From Actinomycetota bacterium (GTDB taxonomy: Bacteria > Actinomycetota > Nitriliruptoria > Nitriliruptorales > JAHWKO01), in NCBI GenBank assembly GCA_019347675.1, contig JAHWKW010000002.1:62001-126000 (forward strand): DNA of 64,000 nt, in the 5' to 3' direction. Every line of letters begins with the position of its first letter. Position 1 is the stretch's first letter. The position numbers were made by a program, and so were the translations under genes. The notes under the pieces were generated by a model, which saw nothing but the letters and a program-made list of their open reading frames with translations, did not search any database and had not been told where the DNA came from. This document shows positions 28,499-37,958 of this stretch, piece after piece.

Positions 28499-29079
28499 GC
28501 CAGCACGCCCTTGGTCGAGGGGATGTGGCTCCCGGTCACGGCCACGGCCCGCCTCAACGCCACCGCCGCTGCTTTGAACACCGCCTCGTGCGCGTGGTGG
28601 CTGTTCCCCCCGCGGATCAGCTCGACGTGGAGGGTGATGCGGGCGTGCGCGACCAGCGACTCGAAGAAGTGACGGGTCAAAGTGGTCTCGTACGTCCCGA
28701 TCAGCTCCACCGGGGTCGCGACGTCGTACGCCAGGTAGGGGCGCCCCGACAGGTCGATCGCCACGCGCGCCAGGCACTCGTCGATCGGGACGGTGGCGTC
28801 ACCGAACCGCTCCACGCCGGCGCGGTCACCCCACGCCCGCATCAGCGCCTGACCGAGCGCGATGCCGGTGTCCTCGACCGTGTGGTGGGCGTCGACCTCG
28901 AGGTCCCCGTCGGCACGGACGCTGAGTTCCAACCGGGCGTGGCGGCCGAGCTGGTCGAGCATGTGGTCGAAGAACGCCACGCCGGTGGCGACGTCGGTGC
29001 GACCGTCGCCGTCGAGGTCGACGTCGACCACGACCGCGGTCTCGCGGGTGTCGCGCTCGACGTGGGCGTGGCGGGCCAT
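28495..29079 (-). CDS. hisB: Imidazoleglycerol-phosphate dehydratase
   Basis: Removes water from IGP in histidine synthesis. I start at the ATG at 29079 (MARHAHVERDTRETAVVVDV, 194 residues) because CGGAAG lies just upstream and the family begins here; a TTG ten codons earlier is less likely. Manganese-binding motifs: FFDHMLDQLGRHARLEL, DAHHTVEDTGIALG, and GGNSHHAHEAVFKAAA. The gap to hisC is 57 bp, with no sign of a separate gene. Confidence 0.95.
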   Translation of the reverse strand: MARHAHVERDTRETAVVVDVDLDGDGRTDVATGVAFFDHMLDQLGRHARLELSVRADGDLEVDAHHTVEDTGIALGQALMRAWGDRAGVERFGDATVPIDECLARVAIDLSGRPYLAYDVATPVELIGTYETTLTRHFFESLVAHARITLHVELIRGGNSHHAHEAVFKAAAVALRRAVAVTGSHIPSTKGVLA

Positions 29080-29136
29080 GTTCTTCCGGTTGATGGTCGG
29101 GGGTGCCAACCGTACCGGCCACGCGGGCGTCCAGCC

Positions 29137-30210
29137 TCAGCCGCCGGCGTCGGCACCGAGCGCCGCGCGCAGAGCCTCGAGGAAACGGTCGTTCTCCTGG
29201 ACCGTCCCGACAGATACCCGCAGGCACCCTTCCAGCCGGGGCCTGGTCGAGAAGTCACGCACCAGGACGCCCCGGTCGAGGAGCCGCTGGAACAGGTCGG
29301 CGACGTCGCTGCGGAACAGCAAGAAGTTCGCCGACGACCGGAACACCGTCACATCGGGCAGCGCCTCGAGCGCCGCGGCCACCCGAGCACGTTCGGCGGT
29401 CACACGCGGGATGTGGGTCAGCATGGCCGGGCCGAGATCCAACGCCGCCAGGGCCGCGACCTGCTTGACCGTGTCGAGGTGGTAAGGCAACCGGACCCTG
29501 CGGAGGTCGTTGACCACCCAGTCATGGGCGAGCAGGTAGCCCAGACGGAGTCCCGCCAGGCGGTACGCCTTCGAGAACGTCCGGGTCACGACCATCCTGG
29601 GCAACCCATCCAGCAGCTCCCGCGCGGAGGCGGCACCGAACTCGACGTAGGCTTCATCGACGATCACCAGCGCGTCGCCGGCGTCGTGCAACGCCCGGAC
29701 GGCGTCCAGCGACACGGGCAGACCGGTGGGGTTGTTGGGATGGGCGACCGTCACCAGGTCGGGGCGGTGCCTGCGCACAGCGGCGCCAGCCAGATCCGCG
29801 TCCAGTCTGAAGTCGTCGGGGAGGTCCTCCTCGACCACGTCGGTGACCGCGACACGTGCGATCAGTGGGTGGGCGGAGTAGCCGGGGCGGAACAGCAGCA
29901 ACCGGCGACCCGGCCCGCCGTACGCCAGGAACAGCTGAAGCAGGACCTCGTTGGAACCGTTGGCCACCCACACGCGGCTGGCGTCCAGCCGCTCCAGATC
30001 AGCCAGCCGTGTCCGCAGCTCCCGCACACACCGGTCGGGGTAGCGGTGCAGCCCGAGACCACCCAGCCGCGCCCGGACGGCGTCCTCGAACTCCGGCGGT
30101 GGTGGTTCGGCGGTCTCGTTGGTGTTGAGCCTGACCGGGACGTCGAGCTGCGGCGCCCCGTACGGCTCGACACCGACCAGGTCGTCGCGGACGGGGACCC
30201 GGTCGATCAC
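29137..30210 (-). CDS. hisC: Histidinol-phosphate aminotransferase
   Basis: PLP enzyme that transaminates imidazole acetol phosphate. The 357 residues fit. Seen: RLNTNETAEPPPPEF, YPDRCVRELRTRLADLE, NGSNEVLLQLFLAYGGPG (PLP phosphate site), HPNNPTGLPV, VDEAYVEF, and the lysine in RTFSKAYRLAGLRLGY. Overlaps hisD by four bases. Confidence 0.96.
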   Translation of the reverse strand: MIDRVPVRDDLVGVEPYGAPQLDVPVRLNTNETAEPPPPEFEDAVRARLGGLGLHRYPDRCVRELRTRLADLERLDASRVWVANGSNEVLLQLFLAYGGPGRRLLLFRPGYSAHPLIARVAVTDVVEEDLPDDFRLDADLAGAAVRRHRPDLVTVAHPNNPTGLPVSLDAVRALHDAGDALVIVDEAYVEFGAASARELLDGLPRMVVTRTFSKAYRLAGLRLGYLLAHDWVVNDLRRVRLPYHLDTVKQVAALAALDLGPAMLTHIPRVTAERARVAAALEALPDVTVFRSSANFLLFRSDVADLFQRLLDRGVLVRDFSTRPRLEGCLRVSVGTVQENDRFLEALRAALGADAGG

Positions 30211-31523
30211 GGCATCCTCGCCGACCCGTTCCCGTCCACACGCAGGTCGACCGCGCGGGCGTGGGCAGGGAGGTCCTCCGCCGCCGACAGGGCGCGGACG
30301 GTCGGTGCCAGATCCCTCAGGGACGACTCGTCGTAGTGCACCCAGTTGACCGCCACCAGGAAGTCGCTGGTGGTCAGCCCGCCCCGGAACCGGGCGGTCC
30401 GCGCGGTCGGGAGCGTGTGGTTTGGTCCCGCGGCGTAGTCACCCAACGACACGGGGGTCGAAGCCCCGACGAAGATGGCGCCCGCGAACCGGACGCGTTC
30501 GGCGACCGAGACGGGATCGGCGGTCTGAACCTCCAGGTGCTCCGGCGCGAACGCATCGACCACCTCGACCGCATGGTCGAGGTCGTCGACGATCACCGCC
30601 GCGCCCTGCCCGGCGAGCGCGGTCTCGACCCGCTGGCGGTGCCGGGTGGTCGCGACCTCACGGCGCAGCGCGTCGGCCACCGCTTCGACCAGCGCCGGAT
30701 CGGGCGTGACCAGCAGGCAGCTCGCCAGCTCGTCGTGCTCGGCCTGGGCCACGAGATCCGCCGCGACAAGGCGCGGATCGGCGGAGGCGTCGGCGATGAT
30801 GGCGACCTCGGTCGGGCCGGCGAACCCCTCGGCGCCGCAGCGGCCCTCCGCCTGCACCAGCTGCTTGGCGAGCGCGACGTAGAGGTTGCCCGGCCCGACG
30901 ATCTTGTCGCACCGCGGCACGGTGCCGGTCCCGTACGCCATCGCCGCGACCGCCTGCGCCCCGCCCACCCCGAAAACCGCGTCGATGCCGAGCATCGCCG
31001 CAGCCGCCAGGATCGTGCGGTCGGGGAGGCCGTCGCTCCCGGTCGGTGGCGTGCACAGCACGATCTCGTCCACCCCGGCGACCTGCGCGGGGACGACCGA
31101 CATCAGCACACTGGACGGGTACGCCGCCTGTCCCCCAGGCACGTACACCCCCACCCGATGCAGGGGACGGAACCGCTGACCGAGTCGCGCCCCGCCCCGT
31201 TCCGCGGTCCAGTCGGCGGGCCTGGCCTGCTGGTGGAACCAGCGGATCTGCGCTGCGGCCTGCTCCAAGGCGGCGCGCACGTCGCCGGTCAGCTCCTGCA
31301 GCGAACGTCGCAACGTCTCCGGGTCGACGGCCAGCTGCTCGGGCCGGACGTGATCGAACCGCTCGGTCAGGTCCCGGACGGCGTCGTCGCCGCGGGTTCG
31401 GACCTCGGTGAGGATCTCCCCGACGGCGGCGCGGGCGGACGCCAGGTCGACCGCCCCCCGCGGGAGACGGTCGGTGGGGTCGCGGCGGTCGCCGCGCAGA
31501 TCCAGGACGGTGAGGACGGCCAT
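30207..31523 (-). CDS. hisD: Histidinol dehydrogenase
   Basis: Oxidises histidinol to histidine in two NAD-dependent steps. I start at the ATG at 31523 (MAVLTVLDLRGDRRD), giving 438 residues, the family length; the frame upstream is low complexity. Seen: VGVYVPGGQAAYPSSVLM, TEVAIIADASADP (NAD contact), AEHDELA, FAPEHLEV with the catalytic Glu-His, and GDYAAGPNHTLPT. First gene of the his operon; no promoter clearly visible upstream. Confidence 0.96.
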   Translation of the reverse strand: MAVLTVLDLRGDRRDPTDRLPRGAVDLASARAAVGEILTEVRTRGDDAVRDLTERFDHVRPEQLAVDPETLRRSLQELTGDVRAALEQAAAQIRWFHQQARPADWTAERGGARLGQRFRPLHRVGVYVPGGQAAYPSSVLMSVVPAQVAGVDEIVLCTPPTGSDGLPDRTILAAAAMLGIDAVFGVGGAQAVAAMAYGTGTVPRCDKIVGPGNLYVALAKQLVQAEGRCGAEGFAGPTEVAIIADASADPRLVAADLVAQAEHDELASCLLVTPDPALVEAVADALRREVATTRHRQRVETALAGQGAAVIVDDLDHAVEVVDAFAPEHLEVQTADPVSVAERVRFAGAIFVGASTPVSLGDYAAGPNHTLPTARTARFRGGLTTSDFLVAVNWVHYDESSLRDLAPTVRALSAAEDLPAHARAVDLRVDGNGSARMP

Positions 31524-31681
31524 GTGCTCGAACACCGGGCGGGGCCGGAGCCTACAACGCCGGTGCCGGGCGGTCGCGACGGTGGCGCCGAGCGGCCGGC
31601 TGCCGCTGGCGACCACCGGTTCGGAGGTGATGTCTGGCAGCAGTGACGGGCGGACTCCAGGACGGGTGGTCCAGCCCGCGG

Positions 31682-31698
31682 GTTCACCTCCTTTCTAC
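31682..31698 (+). promoter_or_regulatory. 16S rRNA 3'-end-like (anti-Shine-Dalgarno) sequence
   Basis: GGTTCACCTCCTTTCTA differs at one base from GGATCACCTCCTTTCTA, the 3' end of Bacillus-type and many actinobacterial 16S rRNAs. It lies 80 bp before the hemerythrin-like GTG start and in the 254-bp gap from divergent hisD. Its CCUCC can pair with the GGAGG of that gene's ribosome site (31766-31770), so it could hide it. On the minus strand it reads as a perfect ribosome site but no suitable start codon follows. Function unknown. Confidence 0.5.
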
Positions 31699-31777
31699 CG
31701 GGCCGGTCGGTGCCCCGGTCACAGCGCGTCGACAACGGTGGCAGCACGTTCGCCGACACCTCTGGGGAGGGGAAACC

Positions 31778-32338
31778 GTGGATGCGTTGGAGCTGCTGAA
31801 AAGCCAGCACAACGAGGTCGAGAGGCTGTTCTCCGACTACGAGCAACTCGGGCCCGGACAGGCCGAGCGCAAGAAGCAGATCGCGCGCCAGGTGATCACC
31901 GATCTGTCGGTCCACGCCGGGATCGAGGAGGTGGCGTTCTACCCGACCGTCCGTGAGGCCCTCCCCGACACCGAACAGGACATCCAGGAGGACCTCGAGG
32001 AGCATGAACGCGTCAAGAAGACCCTGTCGAACATCCAGGGGATGGAACCCACGGACCCGCAGTTCGACTCGGAGTTCCTGCAGGTCATCAGCGATGTCCG
32101 CCACCACGTCAACGAGGAGGAGAACCAGCTGTTCCCGCGGGTGCGGCAGGGCATGTCCGACCAGGAGCTGCGCGACCTGGGCGAGGCGATGCAGGAGCTG
32201 AAGAGTCGGGTGCCGACCAACCCCCACCCGCACGCACCACAGGAGCCGCCAGCGAACGTGCTGCTGGGGCCGGTCGCGGGGATGCTCGACCGGGTCCGGG
32301 ACGCGGTCCGGCAACGCATCGACAAGAAGACCGTCTGA
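31778..32338 (+). CDS. Hemerythrin-like HHE-domain protein
   Basis: A 186-residue four-helix protein with the iron-binding histidines of the HHE family in LLKSQHNEVERLF, SVHAGIEEVAFYPTV, DLEEHERVKKTL and VRHHVNEEENQLFP. Such proteins bind a di-iron centre and act in oxygen or nitric-oxide handling; the role here is not known. The start is the GTG at 31778 after a strong GGGGAGGGG ribosome site, rather than an upstream frame. See the anti-SD-like site 80 bp before it. Confidence 0.9.
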   Translation: MDALELLKSQHNEVERLFSDYEQLGPGQAERKKQIARQVITDLSVHAGIEEVAFYPTVREALPDTEQDIQEDLEEHERVKKTLSNIQGMEPTDPQFDSEFLQVISDVRHHVNEEENQLFPRVRQGMSDQELRDLGEAMQELKSRVPTNPHPHAPQEPPANVLLGPVAGMLDRVRDAVRQRIDKKTV

Positions 32339-32363
32339 GCCACGCCGGCGGCCACCCCGGCGC

Positions 32364-33214
32364 GTGATCAACAGCGGCGTCTCCACAGCCTTCGAGCTGG
32401 GCGAGCACCGCTACGACCTGTCCCGCCGGGCACTGGTGGTCGCGATCCTCAACCGCACGGTCGATTCCTTCTACGACGGCGGCGCCTACCTCCGCCGTGA
32501 TGCCTTCCTGCGGCAGGCCGAACGGCTGGTGTCCGACGGAGCGGACGTCGTGGAGGTCGGCGCCCGCGCCGCCGGTGTGGGGACGCGCGACGTCACGGCC
32601 GCCGCCGAGACCGACCTGGTGGCGTCGAGCGTGGCGGCGCTGCGCGACCGCTTCGACGTCCCGATCGCGGTGGACACCTGGCGAGCCTGCGTCGCCGAAG
32701 CTGCCTTCGCGGAAGGTGCCCTCCTCGGCAACGACATCAGCGGGTTCTCCGACGACGGCTACCTGCCTGCGGCGGCCTCGGCCGGCGCGTCGGTCGTCGC
32801 GACCCACATCCGGCTGGCACCGCAGGTCCCCGACCCCGATCCCGTCTACGACGACGTGGTGACGGACGTCGCGGCGGCGTTGCGGCGGCTGGCAGGAGAG
32901 ACGACGGCCGCCGGGCTCCCCGCCTCCCGTGTCGTGGTCGATCCCGGACTCGACCTCGGCAAGACCTGGCAGCAGTCGGTTCGGCTGCTGGCCAACATGC
33001 AGGTCTTCGCGGCGCTGGGCCACCCGCTGCTGCTGGCGGCCTCGAACAAGATCTTCCTGGGGCGACTGCTGGGTCTGGGCGCTGACGAACGGCACGGCGC
33101 GTCGCGGCCTGCATCGCGGGTCTGGAACGGGGCGCGCGCCTCCTACGGGTCCACGATGCGCGAGGGGGGCGCCACGCCGCCGACCTCGTGGCGGCGCTGT
33201 GGGCCGATGACTGA
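32364..33214 (+). pseudogene. FolP2-like dihydropteroate-synthase homologue with a frameshift
   Basis: TIM-barrel protein of the dihydropteroate synthase family, 283 residues when the frame is repaired. It starts GTG and shows LVVAILNRTVDSFYDGGAYL, a DISGFSDDGYL strand, RVVVDPGLDLGKTW and AASNKIFLGRLLG. The GESTRPG loop of true synthases is replaced by VGARAAGVGTRDV, which resembles mycobacterial FolP2, known to lack synthase activity. After DERHGA (about 33101) the frame shifts by minus one and continues VAACIAGLERGARLLRVHDA to a stop at 33212, as in the family. One base (a G) seems missing. Sequencing error or a real mutation cannot be decided. Confidence 0.75.
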
Positions 33215-33235
33215 CCGACCCGTGACCCAAAGCCG

Positions 33236-36200
33236 TCAAGCGATCGGCGTGGGGTCGGAGACGACCTCGGGACCGAACCGTGATTTGAGCTCGCCGAACA
33301 GGCCCGGCCGGCGGGTGACCCGGAAGTCGGCACCGAGCTTGAAGACCATCCGCTGCTCGCCGCCGCGGAGCTCGAGGTGGACGGGGACGTGGCCACGGTG
33401 GCGGCTCAGGATGTCCTTCAGCTGGGTGACGGTCGGGGCGGTGCACTGGCGGACATCGAGGCAGACAGTCACCGGCGTACCGAGGGCATCGGACAGGTCC
33501 GGCTCGAGCGCATCCAACGCGATCAGCTTGAGGTTCTCGTCGCGGTGGTCCACGCGGGCCCGCACCACGACGACGCGGTCCTCCTCGAGCAGTTCGTGCA
33601 CCTGCTGGTACACGGTCGGGAAGAAGATCGTCTCGACCGACCCCGACAGGTCCTCGAGGGTCGCCAGGACGTAGGTCTGACCCTTCCTGGTGAAACGCTT
33701 CGCGATGCCCATCAGCACGCCACCGACGGTCACCGTGTCCGGCGCCCGGCCGTCGTCGGCGAGGCGGTCGCGGAGCTCGCCGATCCGGTGGTCGGCGAGC
33801 TCGTCGAGGACCCGGCCCACGCCGAACAGCGGATGATCCGAGACGTACAGCCCGAGCATCTCCCGCTCCTGGGCGAGCAGGGTGGGCTTGCGGTACTCGT
33901 CGTCTCCGATCGGCACCGCGTCATCGAACTGCACCGCCGCCGGGTCGTCCCCGTTGCCGCCGAACAAACTGACCTGACCAGCGGCTTCGGCGCGCTGCTT
34001 CGAGAGCTCCACATCGAAGATGCACTCGAACGGCGGGGCATCACCGCCCCGCGGCGATTCCAGGAGCCCCTTGCGGGTGTGTCCGAGGCTGGCGAACGCA
34101 CCGGCCTCGATCAGCGACTGCACGACCCGCTTGGTCAACGCGGTGAGGTCGATCTTCCGGCAGAAGTCGCGGTAGTCGTCGAAACGTCCGCGGTCATGGC
34201 GGGCGCGGAGTATCGCCTCGACCACCGCTTCGCCGACGTTGCGGACCGCTGACAGCCCGAAGCGGATCTCGTCGCCCCGCGGGGTGAAGTCGACGTCGGA
34301 TTCGTTCACGTCGGGCGGGAGCACCGTGATGCCCATCACCCGGCACTCGTTGAGGTACTGCGGCAGTCGGTCCTTGTTGTTCTTCACCGACGTCAGCAGC
34401 GCCGCCATGTACTCCACCGGGTAGTGGGCCTTCAGCCAGGCGGTCTGGTAGGTGATCACCCCGTACCCCACCGAGTGGCTCTTGTTGAAGCCGTACCCGG
34501 CGAACTTCTCGATGAGGGCGAACAGCTCCTCGGCGAAGCCGCGGTCGTAGCCGTTGGCGACCGCCCCGCCGACGAACCGCTCCTGCTCGGCGGCCATCAT
34601 CTCGGGGATCTTCTTGCCCATGGCTTTGCGCAGCAGATCGGCCTGGCCCATGCTGTAGCCGGCGATGTCCACGGCCATCCGCAGCACCTGTTCCTGGAAG
34701 ACGATGATCCCGTAGGTCTCGCCCAGGATCGGTTCGAGATCGGGATGGTCGTAGGTGACGGGACGTCGGCCGTGCTTGCGTTCGGCGTACTCGACGTGCA
34801 TGCCCTCGCCCAGCGGTCCCGGCCGGTACAGGGCGTTGAGCGCGACCACGTCCTCGAACGAGTCCGGCTCCATCAACCGGACCAGGGCCTGCATGCCGGG
34901 CGACTCCAGCTGGAAGACACCCAGCGTGGATCCCTCGCGCAGCAACGCGAAGGTGCGCTCGTCGTCGAGGGGGACGCATCCGACGTCGACCTCCCCGCCA
35001 CGGTTGTCACGGATGTGACGTTCGGCGTCGGTCATCACGGTCAGGTTGCGCAGCCCGAGGAAGTCCATCTTGAGCAGCCCGATGGCCTCGACCCCGTGCA
35101 TCTCGTACTGGGTGACGAACTCGCCGTCGTCGGTGCGCAACAGCGGGACGGTCTCCATCAACGGCTCGGCGCCGATCACCACCGCGGCGGCATGGATCCC
35201 GTGCTGGCGACGCAGCCCCTCCAGCCCGCGGGCGGTGTCGAACACCCGGCGGGCGTCGGGCTCGTTGTCGTAGGCCTCACGCAGCTCGGCGGACTTGTCG
35301 AACGCCTGCTCCAGGGTGGCTTCACGGCCCTGCACCGCAGGCGGCATCGCCTTGCACAGACGGTCACCGAGGGCGTAGGGGTAACCAAGGACCCGCGCGG
35401 CGTCGCGCATGGCCGACTTCGCCTTGATGGTGGCGAACGTCACGATCTGCGCGACGTGGTCGGCGCCGTACCGCTCGGCGGCGTAGCGGATCATCTCGCC
35501 CCGGCGGCGCTCGTCGAAGTCGATGTCGATGTCGGGCATGGAGAGACGCTCGGGGTTCAGGAACCGCTCGAAGATCAGCCCGTGCTGCAACGGATCGATC
35601 GCGGTGATGCCGGTGCAGTACGCGACCGCTGAGCCGCCGGCCGAGCCGCGCGCCGGCCCGACCCGGATCTGCTGCGCCCGGGCGTGCTCGCACAGGTCCG
35701 CCACGATCAGGAAGTAGGCGGGGAAGCCCATCTGCTCGATGAGCGCCAGCTCGTGCTCCAGGCGATCGCGGACGGTGTCCGGCATCGGGTCGCCGTAGCG
35801 CTGGGCCGCACCGGCGAACACCTTCTGGCGGAGGTGAGCGGCCTCGCTCAAGCCGTCCGGGCACGGGAACCGCGGCAGGAGATCACGGCCGAACGGGATC
35901 TCGGCCGTGCACATCTCGGCGATGTCGAGGGTGGCGTCGCAGGCGTCGAGGTGATCGCGGAACAGCTCACGCATCTCGCGCGCCGACTTCACGTAGAAGT
36001 CGCGCCCCTTGAACTGCAACCGGTCCTCGTCGCTGACCTGCGCCCCGGTCTGCACGCACAGCAGGACGTCGTGGACCTCCCAGTCCTCCTGCCGGGTGTA
36101 GTGCGAGTCGTTGGTGGCCACCGTCCGCAGGCCCAGCTGCGCGGCCAGCGCGAACAGCTCCGGGAGGACCGTCTGCTGCTCGGGGATCTGGTGATCCATC

Positions 36201-36865
36201 ACCTCGACGAAGAAGCGATCCCGACCGAAGATCTCCGAGAACTCGCCGAGCGACCGCCGCGCCCCCGCCCGGTCACCGCGGAGCAGCGCCTGGTTCACCT
36301 CCGACGCCAGGCAGCCGGACAGCGCCACGATCCCGTCGCTGTGCTCGGCCAGCAGCTCCTTGTCGACCCGGGGCTTGTACCAGTACCCCTCCAGGTACGC
36401 CCGGGACGACAGCTTGACGAGGTTGCGGTACCCGGCCTGGTCCGCGGCCAGGACGGTCAGGTGGAAGTACGGCTCGTCACCCCTGCGCCGGTCGCCCTTG
36501 TCGTACCGCGAGCCCGGGGCCTGGTACAGCTCGGCGCCGATGATCGGCTTGACCCCCACCCGCGCCGCCGCGCGGCTGACGTCGACGGCGCCGAACAGCA
36601 CACCATGGTCCGTAACCGCCACCGCCGGCTGCTCATCGGCGGCGACCGTACGCACCAGGTCGTCGACGCGACTGGCTCCATCCAGCATCGAGTACTCCGT
36701 GTGGACGTGGAGGTGGACGAACCCGTCGCGCAGGCGGGTGGTCGTCGGCGGTGGGCTCCAGGGAGTCGGTGCTGGCACTGCGGGTTCCCCTGCGGTCTCG
36801 TCCTGTGGACCCCGACGGCTGGGGAAGAATGACCGTCGTGTAAGTACCTCGCCAGAGGCTAACAC
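33236..36865 (-). CDS. dnaE: DNA polymerase III alpha subunit
   Basis: Main replicative polymerase, about 1209 residues. PHP domain at the N terminus (FVHLHVHTEYSMLDGAS, AVTDHGVLFG), polymerase core with PDIDIDFDERRR and GSAGGSAVAYC, GRPGPLGEGMH-like region LYRPGPLGEGMHVEY, helix-hairpin-helix DNA site, and an OB fold toward the end (VTVGGVLMGIAKRFTRKGQTYVLA). Start is uncertain: GTG at 36865, or GTG at 36778 preceded by AGGGG, which removes 29 extra residues. Convergent with the folP2-like gene. Confidence 0.96.
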   Translation of the reverse strand: MLASGEVLTRRSFFPSRRGPQDETAGEPAVPAPTPWSPPPTTTRLRDGFVHLHVHTEYSMLDGASRVDDLVRTVAADEQPAVAVTDHGVLFGAVDVSRAAARVGVKPIIGAELYQAPGSRYDKGDRRRGDEPYFHLTVLAADQAGYRNLVKLSSRAYLEGYWYKPRVDKELLAEHSDGIVALSGCLASEVNQALLRGDRAGARRSLGEFSEIFGRDRFFVEVMDHQIPEQQTVLPELFALAAQLGLRTVATNDSHYTRQEDWEVHDVLLCVQTGAQVSDEDRLQFKGRDFYVKSAREMRELFRDHLDACDATLDIAEMCTAEIPFGRDLLPRFPCPDGLSEAAHLRQKVFAGAAQRYGDPMPDTVRDRLEHELALIEQMGFPAYFLIVADLCEHARAQQIRVGPARGSAGGSAVAYCTGITAIDPLQHGLIFERFLNPERLSMPDIDIDFDERRRGEMIRYAAERYGADHVAQIVTFATIKAKSAMRDAARVLGYPYALGDRLCKAMPPAVQGREATLEQAFDKSAELREAYDNEPDARRVFDTARGLEGLRRQHGIHAAAVVIGAEPLMETVPLLRTDDGEFVTQYEMHGVEAIGLLKMDFLGLRNLTVMTDAERHIRDNRGGEVDVGCVPLDDERTFALLREGSTLGVFQLESPGMQALVRLMEPDSFEDVVALNALYRPGPLGEGMHVEYAERKHGRRPVTYDHPDLEPILGETYGIIVFQEQVLRMAVDIAGYSMGQADLLRKAMGKKIPEMMAAEQERFVGGAVANGYDRGFAEELFALIEKFAGYGFNKSHSVGYGVITYQTAWLKAHYPVEYMAALLTSVKNNKDRLPQYLNECRVMGITVLPPDVNESDVDFTPRGDEIRFGLSAVRNVGEAVVEAILRARHDRGRFDDYRDFCRKIDLTALTKRVVQSLIEAGAFASLGHTRKGLLESPRGGDAPPFECIFDVELSKQRAEAAGQVSLFGGNGDDPAAVQFDDAVPIGDDEYRKPTLLAQEREMLGLYVSDHPLFGVGRVLDELADHRIGELRDRLADDGRAPDTVTVGGVLMGIAKRFTRKGQTYVLATLEDLSGSVETIFFPTVYQQVHELLEEDRVVVVRARVDHRDENLKLIALDALEPDLSDALGTPVTVCLDVRQCTAPTVTQLKDILSRHRGHVPVHLELRGGEQRMVFKLGADFRVTRRPGLFGELKSRFGPEVVSDPTPIA

Positions 36866-36889
36866 GCCAGCGCCCCCAGGAGGCTGCGG

Positions 36890-37954
36890 TCAGGCCGGCG
36901 CACCGTAGGTCGTCTGGGTGCGGTCCTCGGGCAGGATCCCGTAGAACCGCGCCGTCGCCGCGTCCGCTTCGGCAGGGGCGACGTCGACCAGGCGCACGTC
37001 GGGGCTGTCGACCAGCTCCCGGAGAGCCGTGACCGGACCGCGCACGACCACCGCGAACACGACCCCACCGTCGCTCGCGATGACCTCGAGCGCGGCCTTC
37101 AGCCGCTGCAGGTCCTGCTCGTAGAAGCCTTCGAACGTCGGGTCCTCGACCGTCTGGGACGCCACGAGGCTCGCCAGCTGCTTCTGGTCCTCGGCGAGGC
37201 TGCGACGGTGTGCGGCCACCGCGGCGTCGATCGCCGCGACCGGTCGGCGGCCGAGCTCCACCCTGAACGGCTCCTCCCCTTCGGCGGGAACACGCAGCAG
37301 CGCAACCGCCGCGGTGACGTCGGCAGGGAGCCGCTCGGCGACCTCCGCCGCCGTGAGGTACCGGCCGAACGACACCACCGCGAGGCGTTCCTCGCCGTCC
37401 GCCGCGTCGGCCAGCGCCCGCTGGCGCTCGTCCACGTGCGCCGCCACCAGGACCCCGACCGCCGGCCCCACCGCCACCGCAGCCGCCGGGTCGCTGTCGA
37501 CGTCGGATCCCCACGAGGGCGCCATCGCCCCGCGGGCGGGACCGTCCGCACGCAGATCCGGGTAGCGCTGCAGGTGCACGTAGGAGCCGACGAAGGCGAT
37601 CACCGCCGCGGCGAGAGCCAGCCCCTGGCGGTGGCGCTCGAGCATCCCGACCGTCCGGTCGCTGATCAGCCATCCGCCAACGCGGCGGCCCGCACCCGCC
37701 AACACCCACAGCGGCGCCGCCAGGATCAGGACCACGAACCGCCCGATGCGGCGCACCAGAGACAGGCGCAACGGCCACGTCACCACGCGCGCCACCGCAC
37801 GTCCGCTGCGGCGCGCGGCGCGCACCGGCCACGCGGCCCCCATCCTGTGCGCCGTGGCATGGGCACGACGCTGCAGGACCGGGACGACGCGGTCATCGAG
37901 CCGCTGCAGCAACGTGCGGTCCCGGGGGTGGCGTGATCGGAGCATGGGGGCCAT
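36890..37954 (-). CDS. Uncharacterised membrane protein
   Basis: A protein of about 354 residues with a basic N-terminal tail, two membrane segments (VVLILAAPLWVLAGAG at about residue 70 and LALAAAVIAFVGSYVHLQRY at about 115), then a soluble part of about 210 residues, probably outside the cell, with strands such as VGVLVAAHVDERQ and GGVVFAVVVRGPVTALREL. ATG at 37954 is one option, ATG at 37945 another. I recognise no family. It follows rluD by four bases and precedes dnaE. Confidence 0.75.
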   Translation of the reverse strand: MAPMLRSRHPRDRTLLQRLDDRVVPVLQRRAHATAHRMGAAWPVRAARRSGRAVARVVTWPLRLSLVRRIGRFVVLILAAPLWVLAGAGRRVGGWLISDRTVGMLERHRQGLALAAAVIAFVGSYVHLQRYPDLRADGPARGAMAPSWGSDVDSDPAAAVAVGPAVGVLVAAHVDERQRALADAADGEERLAVVSFGRYLTAAEVAERLPADVTAAVALLRVPAEGEEPFRVELGRRPVAAIDAAVAAHRRSLAEDQKQLASLVASQTVEDPTFEGFYEQDLQRLKAALEVIASDGGVVFAVVVRGPVTALRELVDSPDVRLVDVAPAEADAATARFYGILPEDRTQTTYGAPA

Positions 37955-37958
37955 CAGC

